Source of the DNA: Rhabdornis inornatus
Lineage: Eukaryota; Chordata; Aves; Passeriformes; Rhabdornithidae
Assembly (NCBI GenBank): GCA_013397075.1
Contig: VWZS01005939.1
Span: forward strand, 1 to 64,000
Length of the DNA stretch: 64,000 nucleotides
Reading direction: 5' to 3'
Shown: positions 1-12,716 of the stretch, in pieces
Layout of the letters: the number at the start of each line of letters is the position of its first letter
Numbering within the stretch: the stretch's first letter is position 1
Translations under genes and position numbers: made by a program
The notes under the pieces: model-generated
The model's input: the letters and a program-made list of their open reading frames with translations, nothing else
What the model was told of the DNA's origin: nothing
Databases searched by the model: none

Positions 1-250
1 CGTCTCTTCTCAGCGCGCACAGCGCATTGCGTCTCACTACTCTCCAGTTTGCATTCTTGCAGCTTTCTTGCTGACTTCCAGCTATTGCTACCAGGGAAAA
101 GGGGGCCAGAATGAAGAGCCAGTGCTGAGCTTCGCATTCTTCTTCTTCTCCTTGCACGTCAGCCACCTCCAGGTGCTGGCTGCACTCTGTGTTTCCCTTC
201 TCGTCGGCATTTACCATGGTGCTCTCTGCAACTCAAAGCCTAGAGGGGAC
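1..250 (+). repeat. Partial copy of the 6.5-9.5 kb diverged repeat
   Basis: Bases 20-200 align by eye with 7505-7760 (for example ACTCTTGCAGCT against ATTCTTGCAGCT, and the shared AGCCAGTGC). It appears to be the end of another unit whose start lies before the window. Confidence 0.45.
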
Positions 251-2659
251 TGCAAAATGTTTCCACCGAGGGCTGGAAGAGAACCAAGGAGCAGCACAAG
301 CAGCTGTGCTGGAACTTGCTCCTTCCGACTGCTAAGGGCACTTGGCAAGGCAAGGGAGAGGTAGCCATCTTCCTCTCGTAGCCTGTATCGTTGTGCACAC
401 AAGGATGGTATTTGTGCGGGTCTAAATTCAAGCTAATTAGCAATGGCATAATGGCTTTAAGACTGTGCTGAGTCAAAGGTTTCCTATCTAAATTGCAACC
501 TGAAAACCTGCACGTTTGAGCATGCTAGATACCTTTAAACCAATAATTGTAGGTACCCAAAATATAGTTGCACATCTGCTTACGGAGCTGGACCGAGAAA
601 CTGGAAGGGGAAAAAAACCCCTTGAAAATTGAACAAGTCACATTATATTTTTTACTGAACACTGATATTTTGGTATGCAAAACATTTTTCCTTTATTACA
701 TTAGGATCTGATGCAATTCCATTAGCTTCAGTGGACTTTGGCTTGTATAATGGAAAAAAAAAAGAATTTACCTTGAATATTAAAATTCATATAGAACAGT
801 TGGGTAACCCCACCCTCAAATATTTGTTAGATTCATGCTGAATAATGTTTTATTGCAAATTTTTTGCTCATTTAGCAAATTAAAGGAATGTGATTTTGCA
901 TGATTTATGCCAAACAATACTAGTTTCGATCAAGTTAGGGCCCTTTGAATTAATTCCATGTTGATGCACACTTACCTATGATCCTTGAAAATAATCTGTC
1001 TTACTTTTGGATTTGAAACAAAGCTGAGAAATGAAGGCAGATTTTTTTTTCAAATAGACTTGTAATAGAGACCTTCTGGGGGATCTTTTCGATTTAAACA
1101 TTGACTTTGTTTCTCCAGACTGAAACATGCTGGCTTCAGAGAAATCCAGAATGGCAAGAAATGGTTTCTTAACTCTTTTTGTCTGTTTACAAAATAGGCT
1201 ACATAAATACCAGTCATCTTGGATATTTATTCCACTCTCTAAAGCAGTTATGAAAATCCCTAATCGCAATCCTGGACTGATTTCACCAGTGGAAAAAAAA
1301 AAAGACTCTTTCAGAAGTTGCATCATAAACTGCATGTGCAAGATCAATTTCTGGACATTACACTCTAGACACAAATGAAAATAGCATCAAAGCTTTAAAT
1401 ATTGATATAGAATTTGCTTCTTCTGGTTTTATGGCATTCACTGATCATACTCAACATAAACAAACAAACAAAAAAAAACCCTAAAAAAACACAAAACTTT
1501 TTGGTATCTTAAGTCAGGTACAAGACTTGCCAGAATTACCTGCAAAAGTCAGTGGGAGGATTGCATACAGAAAGCATGAAAATTCTTGTGTCTTGACCCC
1601 AGTATGACACACAGAATGAAAGAATTTCACATCAGTGATAAAGATGTACAAAATACCTGCTATCGACACTACCCTGATTTCAAAGAGTTTGCACAAGGGA
1701 GGAAAAGTGTTGCTCATCTCAAGATATGAAAACCCCACATAACCTCAGCAGGCAAAATGAAGCTGGAAAGCAGAACAGGTATGAAAAAATGATGTGACCA
1801 CTGACAAAGTGATAAACAGTTCATCATCTCTGACTAACAATTGGCACAAATGCACATCAGCTATAACATAACAACATGGGTAAGACCCCATGATTTCTAA
1901 GGTTAAAGAAGCCAGGGAACAGATACAGCTGTAGTTTATACAGGCAACTGTCTGTAATAATCCACCACTGCAATTCACTGGATTCCTTTGGGTGGACACT
2001 AGGTAAACAGAGGCAAAAATGGATGGAAAAGCCTCCATTCTAAAAAGTGAAATTGATTATTTTTTTAATCTCATATTCACAATTTCGTGGTTTTACAGCA
2101 GCAAACAAAGACAGCAGGAGCACTTCAATGTATCTGGGCTACTTCCTGCATGTCATTTTAGCTTTCCTCAGCTTGAGCAGGAGAAACACAGAGTGATGAA
2201 ATCTGGAAGGAAAATAAGGTATATATTGCTATGCACATTTCTTTCCAAATGGTATCTCAAGGTTTTTAATAATGGGGGACAATAACAGGCACTTTTGAAC
2301 TACAAATTTTACTGATACAGTGAAATAGAGATTAATGATGTTGCAATGATGGCTGTAGTGAAAGAACACTGTACACAATACATATACTGGAACTGCTGGC
2401 TCTGACACCTTTTAGTTTTAATGGGGATGTATCTCTATATATGGGGTATACATATCCATACACATGTGTACATGGACACACATACATAACCTCTAATGGT
2501 ATTAAAAGAGAATTTGCCAACTATACAAACATGAGACTGTTAGGAGGTACATACTACTTTGATCTATAACAATCGCAAAAGAAGTCTTTAAGTGCCATAG
2601 TTTCTTGTGTGACAAATCTACCTCAGGAAGCAATATTTCCTTTGTATATCTTTATTTTG
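251..2659. other. No gene seen
   Basis: Mostly AT-rich non-coding sequence. Open frames are short, overlap on both strands and lack splice or family support. Confidence 0.6.
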
Positions 2660-3591
2660 CAAGAAGGATCGAGTGACCTAGATATCCTTTATCTATGGAT
2701 GTTGATCACCTGTGGATGTTGGTTTTCCCTCATGCCATGCAGAGCAGACCTTGGGAAATGGCTGACGAAAGACCTTCTGAATGCTAAAGTTTTACCTGGA
2801 ATCAAGGTAAAATGGGGCAAGCATTCAGTAGAAGAGATGGAAGAAAGTCCATCAAATTTACAAAAATTATAGAAATCCTTATTGGTTCAGGAAATACATG
2901 GAGTCTGAAAGAAAGCTAGGAGAAGGATCAAGCCTTCTTTTTCTGCTCCTGCAGACTGTGAGGTGTTTCCTTGGCAGCCCTCAAAACACAGATCCAGGCT
3001 GGCTCTTGTTCCCACCCCCTACATCCATTCTAATCATGTGTACTCTTCTCTTAAAACACCTAGAGGTAACACTTAGTTAAATAAATCCAGATTATAAAGG
3101 TTCACCTTCGATTAGTAAAGAGCAGATGAGTATCTGATGAACAAAACTGCAAAACAACCCTCCCTGATTTTTAGGCACCAAAACAGTGATTCCATATTTC
3201 ATCCATGATACATCTGTCATTATTCTGACATAATTTTCTGCTAATGTCTTTCTTGCTAAACACTTTTATATGTGGCAGAATTCAAGAATGCTATGGAACA
3301 TATAAAGTCACACAGTGAAGAATGTAGACTTCATCTAATTTAAGTTTTTATGATCTTAGAAGTGATAGCACTTTAAAAGCCCTTTTTAAGAAGAAGACAG
3401 TCTGCCACAGGAATGATGCCATGTTTTGGCTACAAGTCTGTAGTTAAAGCACACTTTTATCCCATTGGGTTAATGGACACCATTTCTGGTCAGGGAGAAA
3501 AACCCACATCCTACTGGAAGAGGAACTTAGCAATCTCATTTTTCTGGTTTTCATTGAGGTTGTTAGGTTTGGTTGTTGTTGGGTTTTTTTT
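2660..3591. repeat. Copy 1 of exact duplication (likely assembly artefact)
   Basis: 932 bases that recur without any difference I can find at 3593-4524 (offset 933). The junction is a single N at 3592. Short open frames inside all three copies are not supported as genes. Confidence 0.9.
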
Positions 3592-3592
3592 N

Positions 3593-4818
3593 CAAGAAGG
3601 ATCGAGTGACCTAGATATCCTTTATCTATGGATGTTGATCACCTGTGGATGTTGGTTTTCCCTCATGCCATGCAGAGCAGACCTTGGGAAATGGCTGACG
3701 AAAGACCTTCTGAATGCTAAAGTTTTACCTGGAATCAAGGTAAAATGGGGCAAGCATTCAGTAGAAGAGATGGAAGAAAGTCCATCAAATTTACAAAAAT
3801 TATAGAAATCCTTATTGGTTCAGGAAATACATGGAGTCTGAAAGAAAGCTAGGAGAAGGATCAAGCCTTCTTTTTCTGCTCCTGCAGACTGTGAGGTGTT
3901 TCCTTGGCAGCCCTCAAAACACAGATCCAGGCTGGCTCTTGTTCCCACCCCCTACATCCATTCTAATCATGTGTACTCTTCTCTTAAAACACCTAGAGGT
4001 AACACTTAGTTAAATAAATCCAGATTATAAAGGTTCACCTTCGATTAGTAAAGAGCAGATGAGTATCTGATGAACAAAACTGCAAAACAACCCTCCCTGA
4101 TTTTTAGGCACCAAAACAGTGATTCCATATTTCATCCATGATACATCTGTCATTATTCTGACATAATTTTCTGCTAATGTCTTTCTTGCTAAACACTTTT
4201 ATATGTGGCAGAATTCAAGAATGCTATGGAACATATAAAGTCACACAGTGAAGAATGTAGACTTCATCTAATTTAAGTTTTTATGATCTTAGAAGTGATA
4301 GCACTTTAAAAGCCCTTTTTAAGAAGAAGACAGTCTGCCACAGGAATGATGCCATGTTTTGGCTACAAGTCTGTAGTTAAAGCACACTTTTATCCCATTG
4401 GGTTAATGGACACCATTTCTGGTCAGGGAGAAAAACCCACATCCTACTGGAAGAGGAACTTAGCAATCTCATTTTTCTGGTTTTCATTGAGGTTGTTAGG
4501 TTTGGTTGTTGTTGGGTTTTTTTTGAAGACAATCAGTAGCTAAAAATTAATTATAAATAACATTTGGTATTCAATCCTTTCCTTTGTATTAAATATAGTG
4601 ATGGCTTTAATTCAGTAAAGGAACTGGCATGATAATTACTTTTAATGTATAAATGACTTCATAGTCCTAACCCAGACAATAATTGCTCCTGCTGCTTCTT
4701 TAAGTGCCAACCATCACCCCCTCTCTATCACTGTGAAAATAATTATTTACCTCAAGTCCCTAGATCAGATCAAGGCACTGATACCTTATCTATAATTTTC
4801 TCTCATTCAAAAGTGCAG
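3593..4818. repeat. Copy 2 of exact duplication
   Basis: Its first 932 bases repeat copy 1. Bases 3906-4818 repeat again at 4820-5732 (offset 914). It is bounded on each side by one N (3592 and 4819). Confidence 0.9.
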
Positions 4819-4819
4819 N

Positions 4820-5732
4820 GGCAGCCCTCAAAACACAGATCCAGGCTGGCTCTTGTTCCCACCCCCTACATCCATTCTAATCATGTGTACTCTTCTCTTA
4901 AAACACCTAGAGGTAACACTTAGTTAAATAAATCCAGATTATAAAGGTTCACCTTCGATTAGTAAAGAGCAGATGAGTATCTGATGAACAAAACTGCAAA
5001 ACAACCCTCCCTGATTTTTAGGCACCAAAACAGTGATTCCATATTTCATCCATGATACATCTGTCATTATTCTGACATAATTTTCTGCTAATGTCTTTCT
5101 TGCTAAACACTTTTATATGTGGCAGAATTCAAGAATGCTATGGAACATATAAAGTCACACAGTGAAGAATGTAGACTTCATCTAATTTAAGTTTTTATGA
5201 TCTTAGAAGTGATAGCACTTTAAAAGCCCTTTTTAAGAAGAAGACAGTCTGCCACAGGAATGATGCCATGTTTTGGCTACAAGTCTGTAGTTAAAGCACA
5301 CTTTTATCCCATTGGGTTAATGGACACCATTTCTGGTCAGGGAGAAAAACCCACATCCTACTGGAAGAGGAACTTAGCAATCTCATTTTTCTGGTTTTCA
5401 TTGAGGTTGTTAGGTTTGGTTGTTGTTGGGTTTTTTTTGAAGACAATCAGTAGCTAAAAATTAATTATAAATAACATTTGGTATTCAATCCTTTCCTTTG
5501 TATTAAATATAGTGATGGCTTTAATTCAGTAAAGGAACTGGCATGATAATTACTTTTAATGTATAAATGACTTCATAGTCCTAACCCAGACAATAATTGC
5601 TCCTGCTGCTTCTTTAAGTGCCAACCATCACCCCCTCTCTATCACTGTGAAAATAATTATTTACCTCAAGTCCCTAGATCAGATCAAGGCACTGATACCT
5701 TATCTATAATTTTCTCTCATTCAAAAGTGCAG
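4820..5732. repeat. Copy 3 (partial) of exact duplication
   Basis: 913 bases identical to 3906-4818. The sequence then runs into unique DNA at 5733 without a gap. The segment starting at GGCAGCCCTC is present three times (2973, 3906, 4820). Confidence 0.9.
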
Positions 5733-6499
5733 TTAGAGAACATTGTATGTGACGAATCTCAGAGCAGAATATGTACAGGACAGGAGCTAAAGTTTGCCTA
5801 CAGTGTACCCATTTCCTGCCCTATGACACTGTAAGAATGGGATGCAGAACATTATTTTACCTCTCTTTCCTCTAAGTGAAACAATTTCTAATGATTAAAA
5901 AATTTCATCATATCCTCTTGTGAGGGAGCATGGAGACCATGATCCAATCTTCCATCATCCTAGAATTCAGCTCTCAGTAATGGAAAATAAATTTTACCTT
6001 TTAGCTTGCACCTTTTGTAGTGGTATTCATGGATGTAAAAAAAGTCTCACTTGTTACCCTCTAATGTATCTTTTCAGGTGTTTTGCCTTGTGACATTACC
6101 ATAACCAACACACAGAGAATCAAACTGTTATACTTCAGCTCTCACCCCACAAAAGTTAGGTACACATCTACCAAAATCCTACTTAAATATTTGCATAATA
6201 TATCCTCTTTTTGAGAGATTTTTTTTGCTATAGATCTCCAGAAAATGTTAACCACCAGTTTTAAGCTGCAGGAGGTGGAAATAACTTGAGTTATTTTTGC
6301 TAAGGTGGCAGAAAATAAAGACTATCAAAAGATGTCTGCTAATGGACTTTTGTAAATGGTGTCTTTCAGGTAAAAAAAAAATAAAAGAAACAGAAATAGA
6401 AAAGAGCAGGAATTGAAATAAAAGAAATGGAATGGAGTGTCAGCAATTTTAATGTGCATTGAGGTGTTTTAGTGCAGGTTTTAGGAGCTGTTGGCTATT
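5733..6499. other. No gene seen
   Basis: Unique AT-rich sequence between the duplicated block and repeat unit A. Nothing recognisable. Confidence 0.6.
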
Positions 6500-7855
6500 T
6501 TTATTATGATTTTTGGGCTTTTTGGGCCATTTTAATTCAGATTTCCTGCAGAGCTTTTGCCCACGTATTTTCCTGTTTCATTCTCCCAGCGGTGAATTGT
6601 CGTTTACTTCTCACACAGAACACTTGGCTCCTAGGTTTTGTTTCTGCCAAAACACACCCAGGACTTGAACTTTTCTTCTAAACCCTCGGTACCATGCGGT
6701 TCTGCCTTTCTTTGTTGTCTGCATTTAAACGGAAAGCTTCTCGGCTACATCTAGCATAAAAGAACTGTGCCTACACATCAAGCTTGCACGGAGCTTGTCT
6801 CTGAAAATTGTGTTTGCACTGCATTCAAGGGGCACTCCTCTTTCTTTTGCCACCTGCAAAGCACCACAAAATCACCACGCTCTTCACACACTTTTCAGCT
6901 TCAAGTACCTCAGCACAAATTACAGCCTCGCAAGGACAAGAGCCCCAGAGAGATGTTTCGCATGGAAAAATTTTCCAGGATAAAAACATGTCCTTCATGT
7001 TCCCTTTTCCTTTCCCAGATTGCTGTGTTGAATGTCTTGGGCATAGAACGACGAAGCCAGCAAGTACTTCTCTCCTGCCACATTTTGCTGAGCAAGAGCT
7101 ACATGGACACTTTGGACTCTGCCAAGCAAAATGCACATAAGCATACCTAAAGCTGAGGAAAAACTGTGTTCAACACACAGTAGTTCTCTATAGTATCCAT
7201 GCTGAAACACGACAAAGCTGAATGCTATGGCTGGGCTTCAGTTCTCACTGCATCACATAAAGCCAAGAATGAAGCGGCAGAGCACCGGGCTCGTTTGAGC
7301 AGCATACCGAACTGCGAAAGTGCAGCAAAAGCTCCTTCAAAATTGTCAGCTGAGAATGCTCTTGCTGCTTGGAAAAGTAACGCGCAGCTGTTGACCACCT
7401 CTGCACGTGGCGATCAGCTGCTTCTTACACCTTCACTGTTGCAGAGTTTTGTGGAACAGAGAAGGCATTCTGAAAGTATGTGTTCTGCAAACAGCTTTGA
7501 AACAACGCATAGCACACTGCCTCTCTGTACTGTCCTTCCCATAGAGGCGTGCCGTCTACATTTTCCACTCTTGCAGCTCAGTTGCCAGCTTTCGGCAGCT
7601 GTTGTCCTAGCAAGAGTCACTAGAAGTCAAAGCCAGTGCAGGGACAGCACCTTCTGCTTTGCCTGCGTAAGTCGCATCAAACTCACTCAGTCACTGTATC
7701 CTTTCCTTCTCCACTGCATCTACGAATGTGTTCTCCTTGTCTCAGAGCCTAACAGCAAGGGTAATGTTTTCCACAGAATGCTGGAAGAGGAGTAGGTGGC
7801 AGTACAGGTAACTCTCATTAAAATGCCCCCTTCCTACTTCTCACTTACAGCCAGT
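6500..7855 (+). repeat. Diverged tandem repeat, unit A
   Basis: Shares ordered blocks with unit B: TTTACTTCTCACAC, TTCTGCCAAAACAC, AAACGGAAAGCTTCTCGGC, ATCACCACGCTC, and GCTGAATGCTATGGCTGG. Open frames of up to 198 codons exist in several frames at once with no recognisable product, so I do not call a gene. Confidence 0.65.
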
Positions 7856-7948
7856 ACACTGTGCACACCAGCCCGGTGCTCTGTGGCTTTGTTTTCCACC
7901 GTTTGTGTCCTGCTGCGCTTTCATTCTCCCGGAGGCAAATCATTGTCT

Positions 7949-7953
7949 ACTTC
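7949..7953. repeat. Target site duplication, left (ACTTC)
   Basis: Identical to 8666-8670, which marks the insertion borders of the solo LTR. Confidence 0.85.
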
Positions 7954-8665
7954 TGTCTTGGTTTGAAAGACAGGTATTTGCTAAGAAAAGGCAAGAACCC
8001 TTTTTTTCTGAGATGGAGAGTGCAACCCCCTCCCTTCTAATTATTATAATTTTAAATCAGAGGCTTTCAGGCAGAAGATATGGGGATAGGAATAACAGTT
8101 CTTTACTAATATATTTAACAAGGCAAACAGCAGAAACAACAACAGCTATAAAAACTGACAGCAGAACAGTATAACTCAGTTCTAGTCCCTCTTGGCCACA
8201 GGATCCTTCTCTTTGCGCTCAGTTACCGGTGGTGGGGGCAGGGCAGATCCGGCACAGTCGAAGAGGGCTGGAGTGATGGCGGCAGCGGCCTAGGTGAGAG
8301 GGATGGAGGGGCGACTCCCTCCTCACGATGTCAGTCGTGGTGCTCAGCTGAGTGCCCGAAGGTAGTAGGATGAAGTGGGAAGGCGGCAGTGTGATGTCCG
8401 ACAGCAGGGAACGTGGCTCCTGGCGTTGGGATGGCGGGAAAGATGCTAGGTAGGAGCCCTGGCCGTCTTCCTTCCACTCCATGGGCCAGCGAAAGAGTGA
8501 GAGCGAGATCCCAGGCCCCTGTCCCACCTTTCCTTTTCCGGTCTCCTCCTATCCCCCACCCCCCTGCGAGAGAAAACTATTGCTACTAAGGTGTAGTCAC
8601 AAATACTTAGCATAACAATTGGAAAAATTCCACAGAAAGACAAGGGAACAATTCAACCCCCAACA
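7954..8665 (-). mobile_element. Solo LTR with 5-bp target duplication ACTTC
   Basis: 712 bases running TGTC...AACA on the plus strand (TGTT...GACA in the element's own direction). It is flanked exactly by ACTTC at 7949-7953 and 8666-8670. It interrupts repeat unit B: the sequence on both sides rejoins to match unit A. No internal retroviral sequence is left. The sequence resembles an ERV LTR family common in songbirds (from memory). Confidence 0.85.
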
Positions 8666-8670
8666 ACTTC
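8666..8670. repeat. Target site duplication, right (ACTTC)
   Basis: Identical to 7949-7953. Confidence 0.85.
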
Positions 8671-9555
8671 TCACACTGAAAATATTAGGCCAGTATCAGA
8701 GCGCACCTAGATTTTGCTTCTGCCAAAACACCTCTAGATCATGTATCTTCCCTCTAAGAGCTACACAGCCCTGTATTCTGCCTCTTTTGTTGTCTGTACC
8801 AAAACGGAAAGCTTCTCGGCAACATCATGCACAGAGAAAAAAGTGTGCCAGGATAGCTTCACACAAATACTCGGTGCTCTGTGGTTTCTTTCTTTGCCCT
8901 ATCTGATCCGGACAGAACAGAAGCCCAGCAATGCTGTCAACTTTGCCCCCTTTGGCAATCATCCTTTTATTCTTCTGTATTCAAACTGTCTTCTACTTCC
9001 TGCAGAGAATGCTGTCTCGGCAGCAAAGAGCTCCTAAGTTGTGCATCAGATAAAGTTTGCCTGTAGGCTTCCCCTAAATCTTGTGGAAACTTCTATTTGC
9101 ACCATGTTCAATGGGCAGTCCTCTTTGCTTTACAACCTGTAAAGCCAGGTCATAAGGTGCAGCCACCAGATCACCACGCTCTGTGCAGGGCTCTGTGGTA
9201 CCTTCTTCTCAAGGTACCACAATGCACACTTCAGTTTTGCAAGGACCGAAGATTTGGAGAGGCGTCTCGCACAGAAAAGTGTGCCAGGAAAATACATGTC
9301 CTGAATGTCCCCTTGTTGTCATCCAGATTGTGGTGCTGTGTTGAATGCCTTAGACATAGGAACGACTAATTCATAGAGTACTTGTCTCCTGCCACATTTC
9401 ACTGAGCGAGAGCTACATGGACAGTTTGGACTCTGCGGAGTAGAGTGTAACTAAAGCTGAGAAAGACCTGTGCCCAACACATAGTTGTTCTGTATAGTAT
9501 ATGCACTGAAATGCAGCAAAGCTGAATGCCATGGCTGGCTTTCATTTCTGTCCTG

Positions 9556-10074
9556 ATCTGAAAAAAAATGGTGCACAGAGATACTGATAGATATCATCCA
9601 GACCATGGCACTCATGAGGGCTGCTTGGCCAGCAGTGTGGTGTTTGGTGTATTCCAAAGTGTCTGTGATAGCCCAGTATCTGTCCAGTGCTACGACACAA
9701 AGGCATAGGATGGAGGCTGTGCAGCACGTGATATCTGATGACAACCAGATGTCACACAGCAACTGGCCAAAGGCCCACGTGTAACAGTGTAAGCAATGCT
9801 GACAGGCATCACGAGAACAGACACTAAAAGATCAGTCACTGCTAAATAGCCAATGAAGTAATTTACAGGTGTGTGGAGCTTTCTAGTCAGAAAAACTGTA
9901 ATAACAACAAAAACATAAGGATTGTTGCCAAATTTAGACAGAAAGATTGACAGTGAAATCTTCAGCCCTAATAGTGTCCTTTCATGCCAAGGCAGTAGTG
10001 TTTCAGTCACATTTAATGAGTTATTTGGTGTGCTCTGGAGAGAGAACTGTGCTGAATAGTTTGTACTGAGTCAT
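9556..10074 (-). pseudogene. HTR1D: Truncated, frameshifted serotonin receptor 1D-like pseudogene
   Basis: Two reading frames together cover the first half of a 5-HT1D-type GPCR. One frame has SLNVTET, TLLGLKISLS, TRKLHTPVNYFIGYLAVTD and LVMPVSIAYTVTR (TM1-TM2). After a small deletion near 9767 the other frame has CDIWLSSDITCCTASIL, ALDRYWAIT and AALMSAMVWMISISISV (TM3-TM4). The TM1 core is damaged, and a second frame change lies near the start codon (ATG at 10074). Homology stops after TM4, where repeat unit B begins, so TM5-TM7 are missing. The parent gene is intronless, so the sequence cannot tell a retrocopy from a DNA duplication. Receptor subtype 1D rather than 1B rests on IAYTVTR and the GQAALM region. 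Confidence 0.85.
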
Positions 10075-12179
10075 CCTCTGCTCTTGTTACACCTTCCAGT
10101 GTAGTCTTTCTGGGACGATAAAGAAAGATGCTTACTGTTTTTGATAAAATGGAATTTTCACACTTTTGTCCAAAACTGAAGAATTATTGACTTGCTGAAA
10201 ACTTCAGCCAATGCAGTAGATGAGGTAGTCTCTTATGCAATATTTTCCATCACATTACATCAATTACACCATTGTTGAAGCAAAATATCATCTAGACAGG
10301 TGTCTGTCTGGTGTACAATAACGAAAACAGTACTATAAATGATTGGAATTTAGGTGATTTTCATCTTGATGAAAGCAAAATAATTATTTATTATATTTTT
10401 TTCAAACCTCCTTTCTGACCAAACTTCTAAAATTTACATAAATCAATACGGAGGGGTAAGAGACAGAAAAAAATATCTGGGCATGCAGTTGATGCCCATT
10501 TGCTTGAGACAAAGATACACTCAAGAGTATTTTGTTTTTTCTCTCTAATAGCTGAGTGGTTTTGGTATTTACAATTATTACTCTTCATTAATAGAGTACC
10601 TAATATATAAAACAATGCTTCTGGATTCCTTCTGTAAACATAATTTCTGCCAGATTTGCAAATTAAGGATTCTTGAAGTATAGACCTCCATTTCCATTTA
10701 TTTCTCCAGACTATTCAGGTTTTCCCTTCATTAATTAGTCTTCAAATGATGAAGTCAGGTGTTGGATACTAGACCCCAAAGCACTGGCGCACATTACAGC
10801 ACATTATGAAATCTACAGGCTTTCCATACTTTTCCTTGTAGTCACCAGGACTGGATCTCCTGAAGTCTTCACAAACCTGAAGGAAACATCCTAAGAGAGA
10901 TTTCCATCAGGCCTTTCATTCACTTGCACCCGTGAGTACCAGAATGTCAGTTATATTATGCCCACCCAACCCTTCTTGAATGTGGGTCGTGAATGCTTTG
11001 AAATGTGCTATGAGGGCTACAAGGAGGGATACCAAACTTCTCCAAGGAGATAATCCCGAACATCAAGGAGAAGTGCCTCTCTCAGTCATCACTGGTACCA
11101 ATTCATGCCATCCAACACAGAATGGGGAATCACACAGTTGGGAATTTGTGGAGCAAGACGAGTATATATTCTACATAAAACATTATCACTGTGAAGTCAA
11201 ACAGACTCACTTAAGCTCCTAAATTCTAATATAAGAAGCAACACTTTTCAGTTTGCTCTGTTTTATATTTTTATATACAACCACCTTCTGTGAGTCAAAC
11301 ATTTTCAGACATGCTTTTTCTTTTGAGGTGTATTTCTCTAGTAAGAAGATATAGAAAAATCTCATATTTCACACCAGACTATTACTTTCTTAATTTTTTT
11401 TTCTCTAGGAAGGTAGAATCCCTTCCTCATGGCCACTTAGTGATACAGACCAAAGGTTCAATTTATAAGAATTTTTGAACATAAAAATGTTCAAAAGTGA
11501 CCAAAGTCCATCAAATACAGTCACCAGTCTCTGGCAATGATCCACATATTCAACTCAAACTTTTTGCCATTTTCTGATGCTTTCCAAACACTGATACTTT
11601 TTTTTTGGAGACAAAGACCAGAAACATAAATAATTGTTATTGTGGATACACCATAGATTTATAGTTCAGCGTAATGCTGGGGTTTTCCTCTGTTTATTTC
11701 CTAATGATTTCTGAGAAGCACTTTGCTTTTTGAATCATTGCATAGCACTGATGTGAGATTTCTAGAGAGGAGTCCCAAATGATGTCATTCCTAATACCTT
11801 GAGTGGTGATATCAGCTTTTTTTCCCTGTCTGCTCAGTTGTTGCATCTGCGAGCATTGTATACCTTCACCCACTCTTTAACTAAGGCAACTCTGCACAGT
11901 CAGTCCTTGTCTTTAACACTCTGAAGAGCTTTGTTTCATAATCAGATATCATCACCATGTTACTCATGGACTTTCCAGATCACTCAAAATCTCTTGAGAG
12001 TCTAATTGTATCAGTTGGGCTTCATTCACTCCATATGCTTATCGGCTTTTCTTAATTAATTAACATATTGGTGAAGCATATCTTCCTTTACTAATGTCGG
12101 AACTTTACTGACGCTTACCCAAATCACCATATTTACTATTGTAAGAGTCGGTCTGAAGTTTCCCTCATTTTTGCCTCAC
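10075..12179. other. Flank of the receptor pseudogene, no gene seen
   Basis: The first few hundred bases may be the copied 5' flank of the HTR1D-like pseudogene. Short peptide-like stretches near 10780-11060 exist on both strands but match nothing I know. Confidence 0.5.
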
Positions 12180-12716
12180 GACCGTCACAAGAAGACCCCG
12201 AGGACCCCCACCTGGGTTGGTTTTGGACAGTGGTTTTCGGGTCAAGGTGGATGCTTGCCAAGTGACTGTTTGCAGGTGTGTTGTGTTCATTGGACTGTGC
12301 TGTCATGGTACCAACTGAAGACTGCATGTACTGCATGTTCGCACCTGCGTCTCGGACCACCTCACAATGGTCCATAAATCTCCCCATCTCTTGGCCAGAA
12401 GCCACTCACTATGGAAAAGGACTATAAAAGAGCAACCCTCTGGAGAAGGCTTTGGGATCCCCCCACAGATGAAGACCCGTCCATTGGCTGGACCACAAGG
12501 ACGACCATCTCATCTGTTGGTAGCTATTGCCCCATCCCCCTCTATTTCTCTCTATACTTTGTTTCCTATATCTCCCCCACATCACAACTGAGTTGTTAGC
12601 ATTCAATAAAAATGCATTGCTGCAAGTAAACAGATTTGTCCCTGCTGTTTGCCTTTTGCACCTCTGAGATCAAGTGAACCATCACGACCCCCACCTGTGT
12701 TGGCGGATTGTGACAG
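12180..12716 (+). mobile_element. Probable LTR or LTR fragment
   Basis: Has a TATA box (TATAAAAG at 12423-12430), a polyadenylation signal (AATAAA at 12605-12610) and a TGTGACA-type end. A stretch near 12180-12235 resembles its own 3' end (ACCCCCACCTG followed by GTTGG), so a second LTR end may be fused here. No target duplication was found and the start is uncertain. Confidence 0.5.

Larger units (their letters stand above)
7860..9547 (+). repeat. Diverged tandem repeat, unit B, split by a solo LTR
   Basis: Same block order as unit A once the LTR at 7954-8665 is removed, with about 200 extra bases in the middle. It ends abruptly where the serotonin-receptor pseudogene starts. A small inverted repeat with 11-bp arms lies at 9194-9221. 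Confidence 0.65.

Noticed and set aside
2609..5457. Repeated small open frames of 60-130 codons
   Set aside because: They repeat only because the DNA block is duplicated, and one of them runs through an N. No domain or splice support.
7199..7795. 198-codon open frame in repeat unit A
   Set aside because: No recognisable domain, the reverse strand is partly open too, and unit B does not keep the frame.
10780..11060. Peptide-like stretches such as GDYKEKYGKPVDF on the minus strand
   Set aside because: Short, no matching splice sites or family, and close to a pseudogene.
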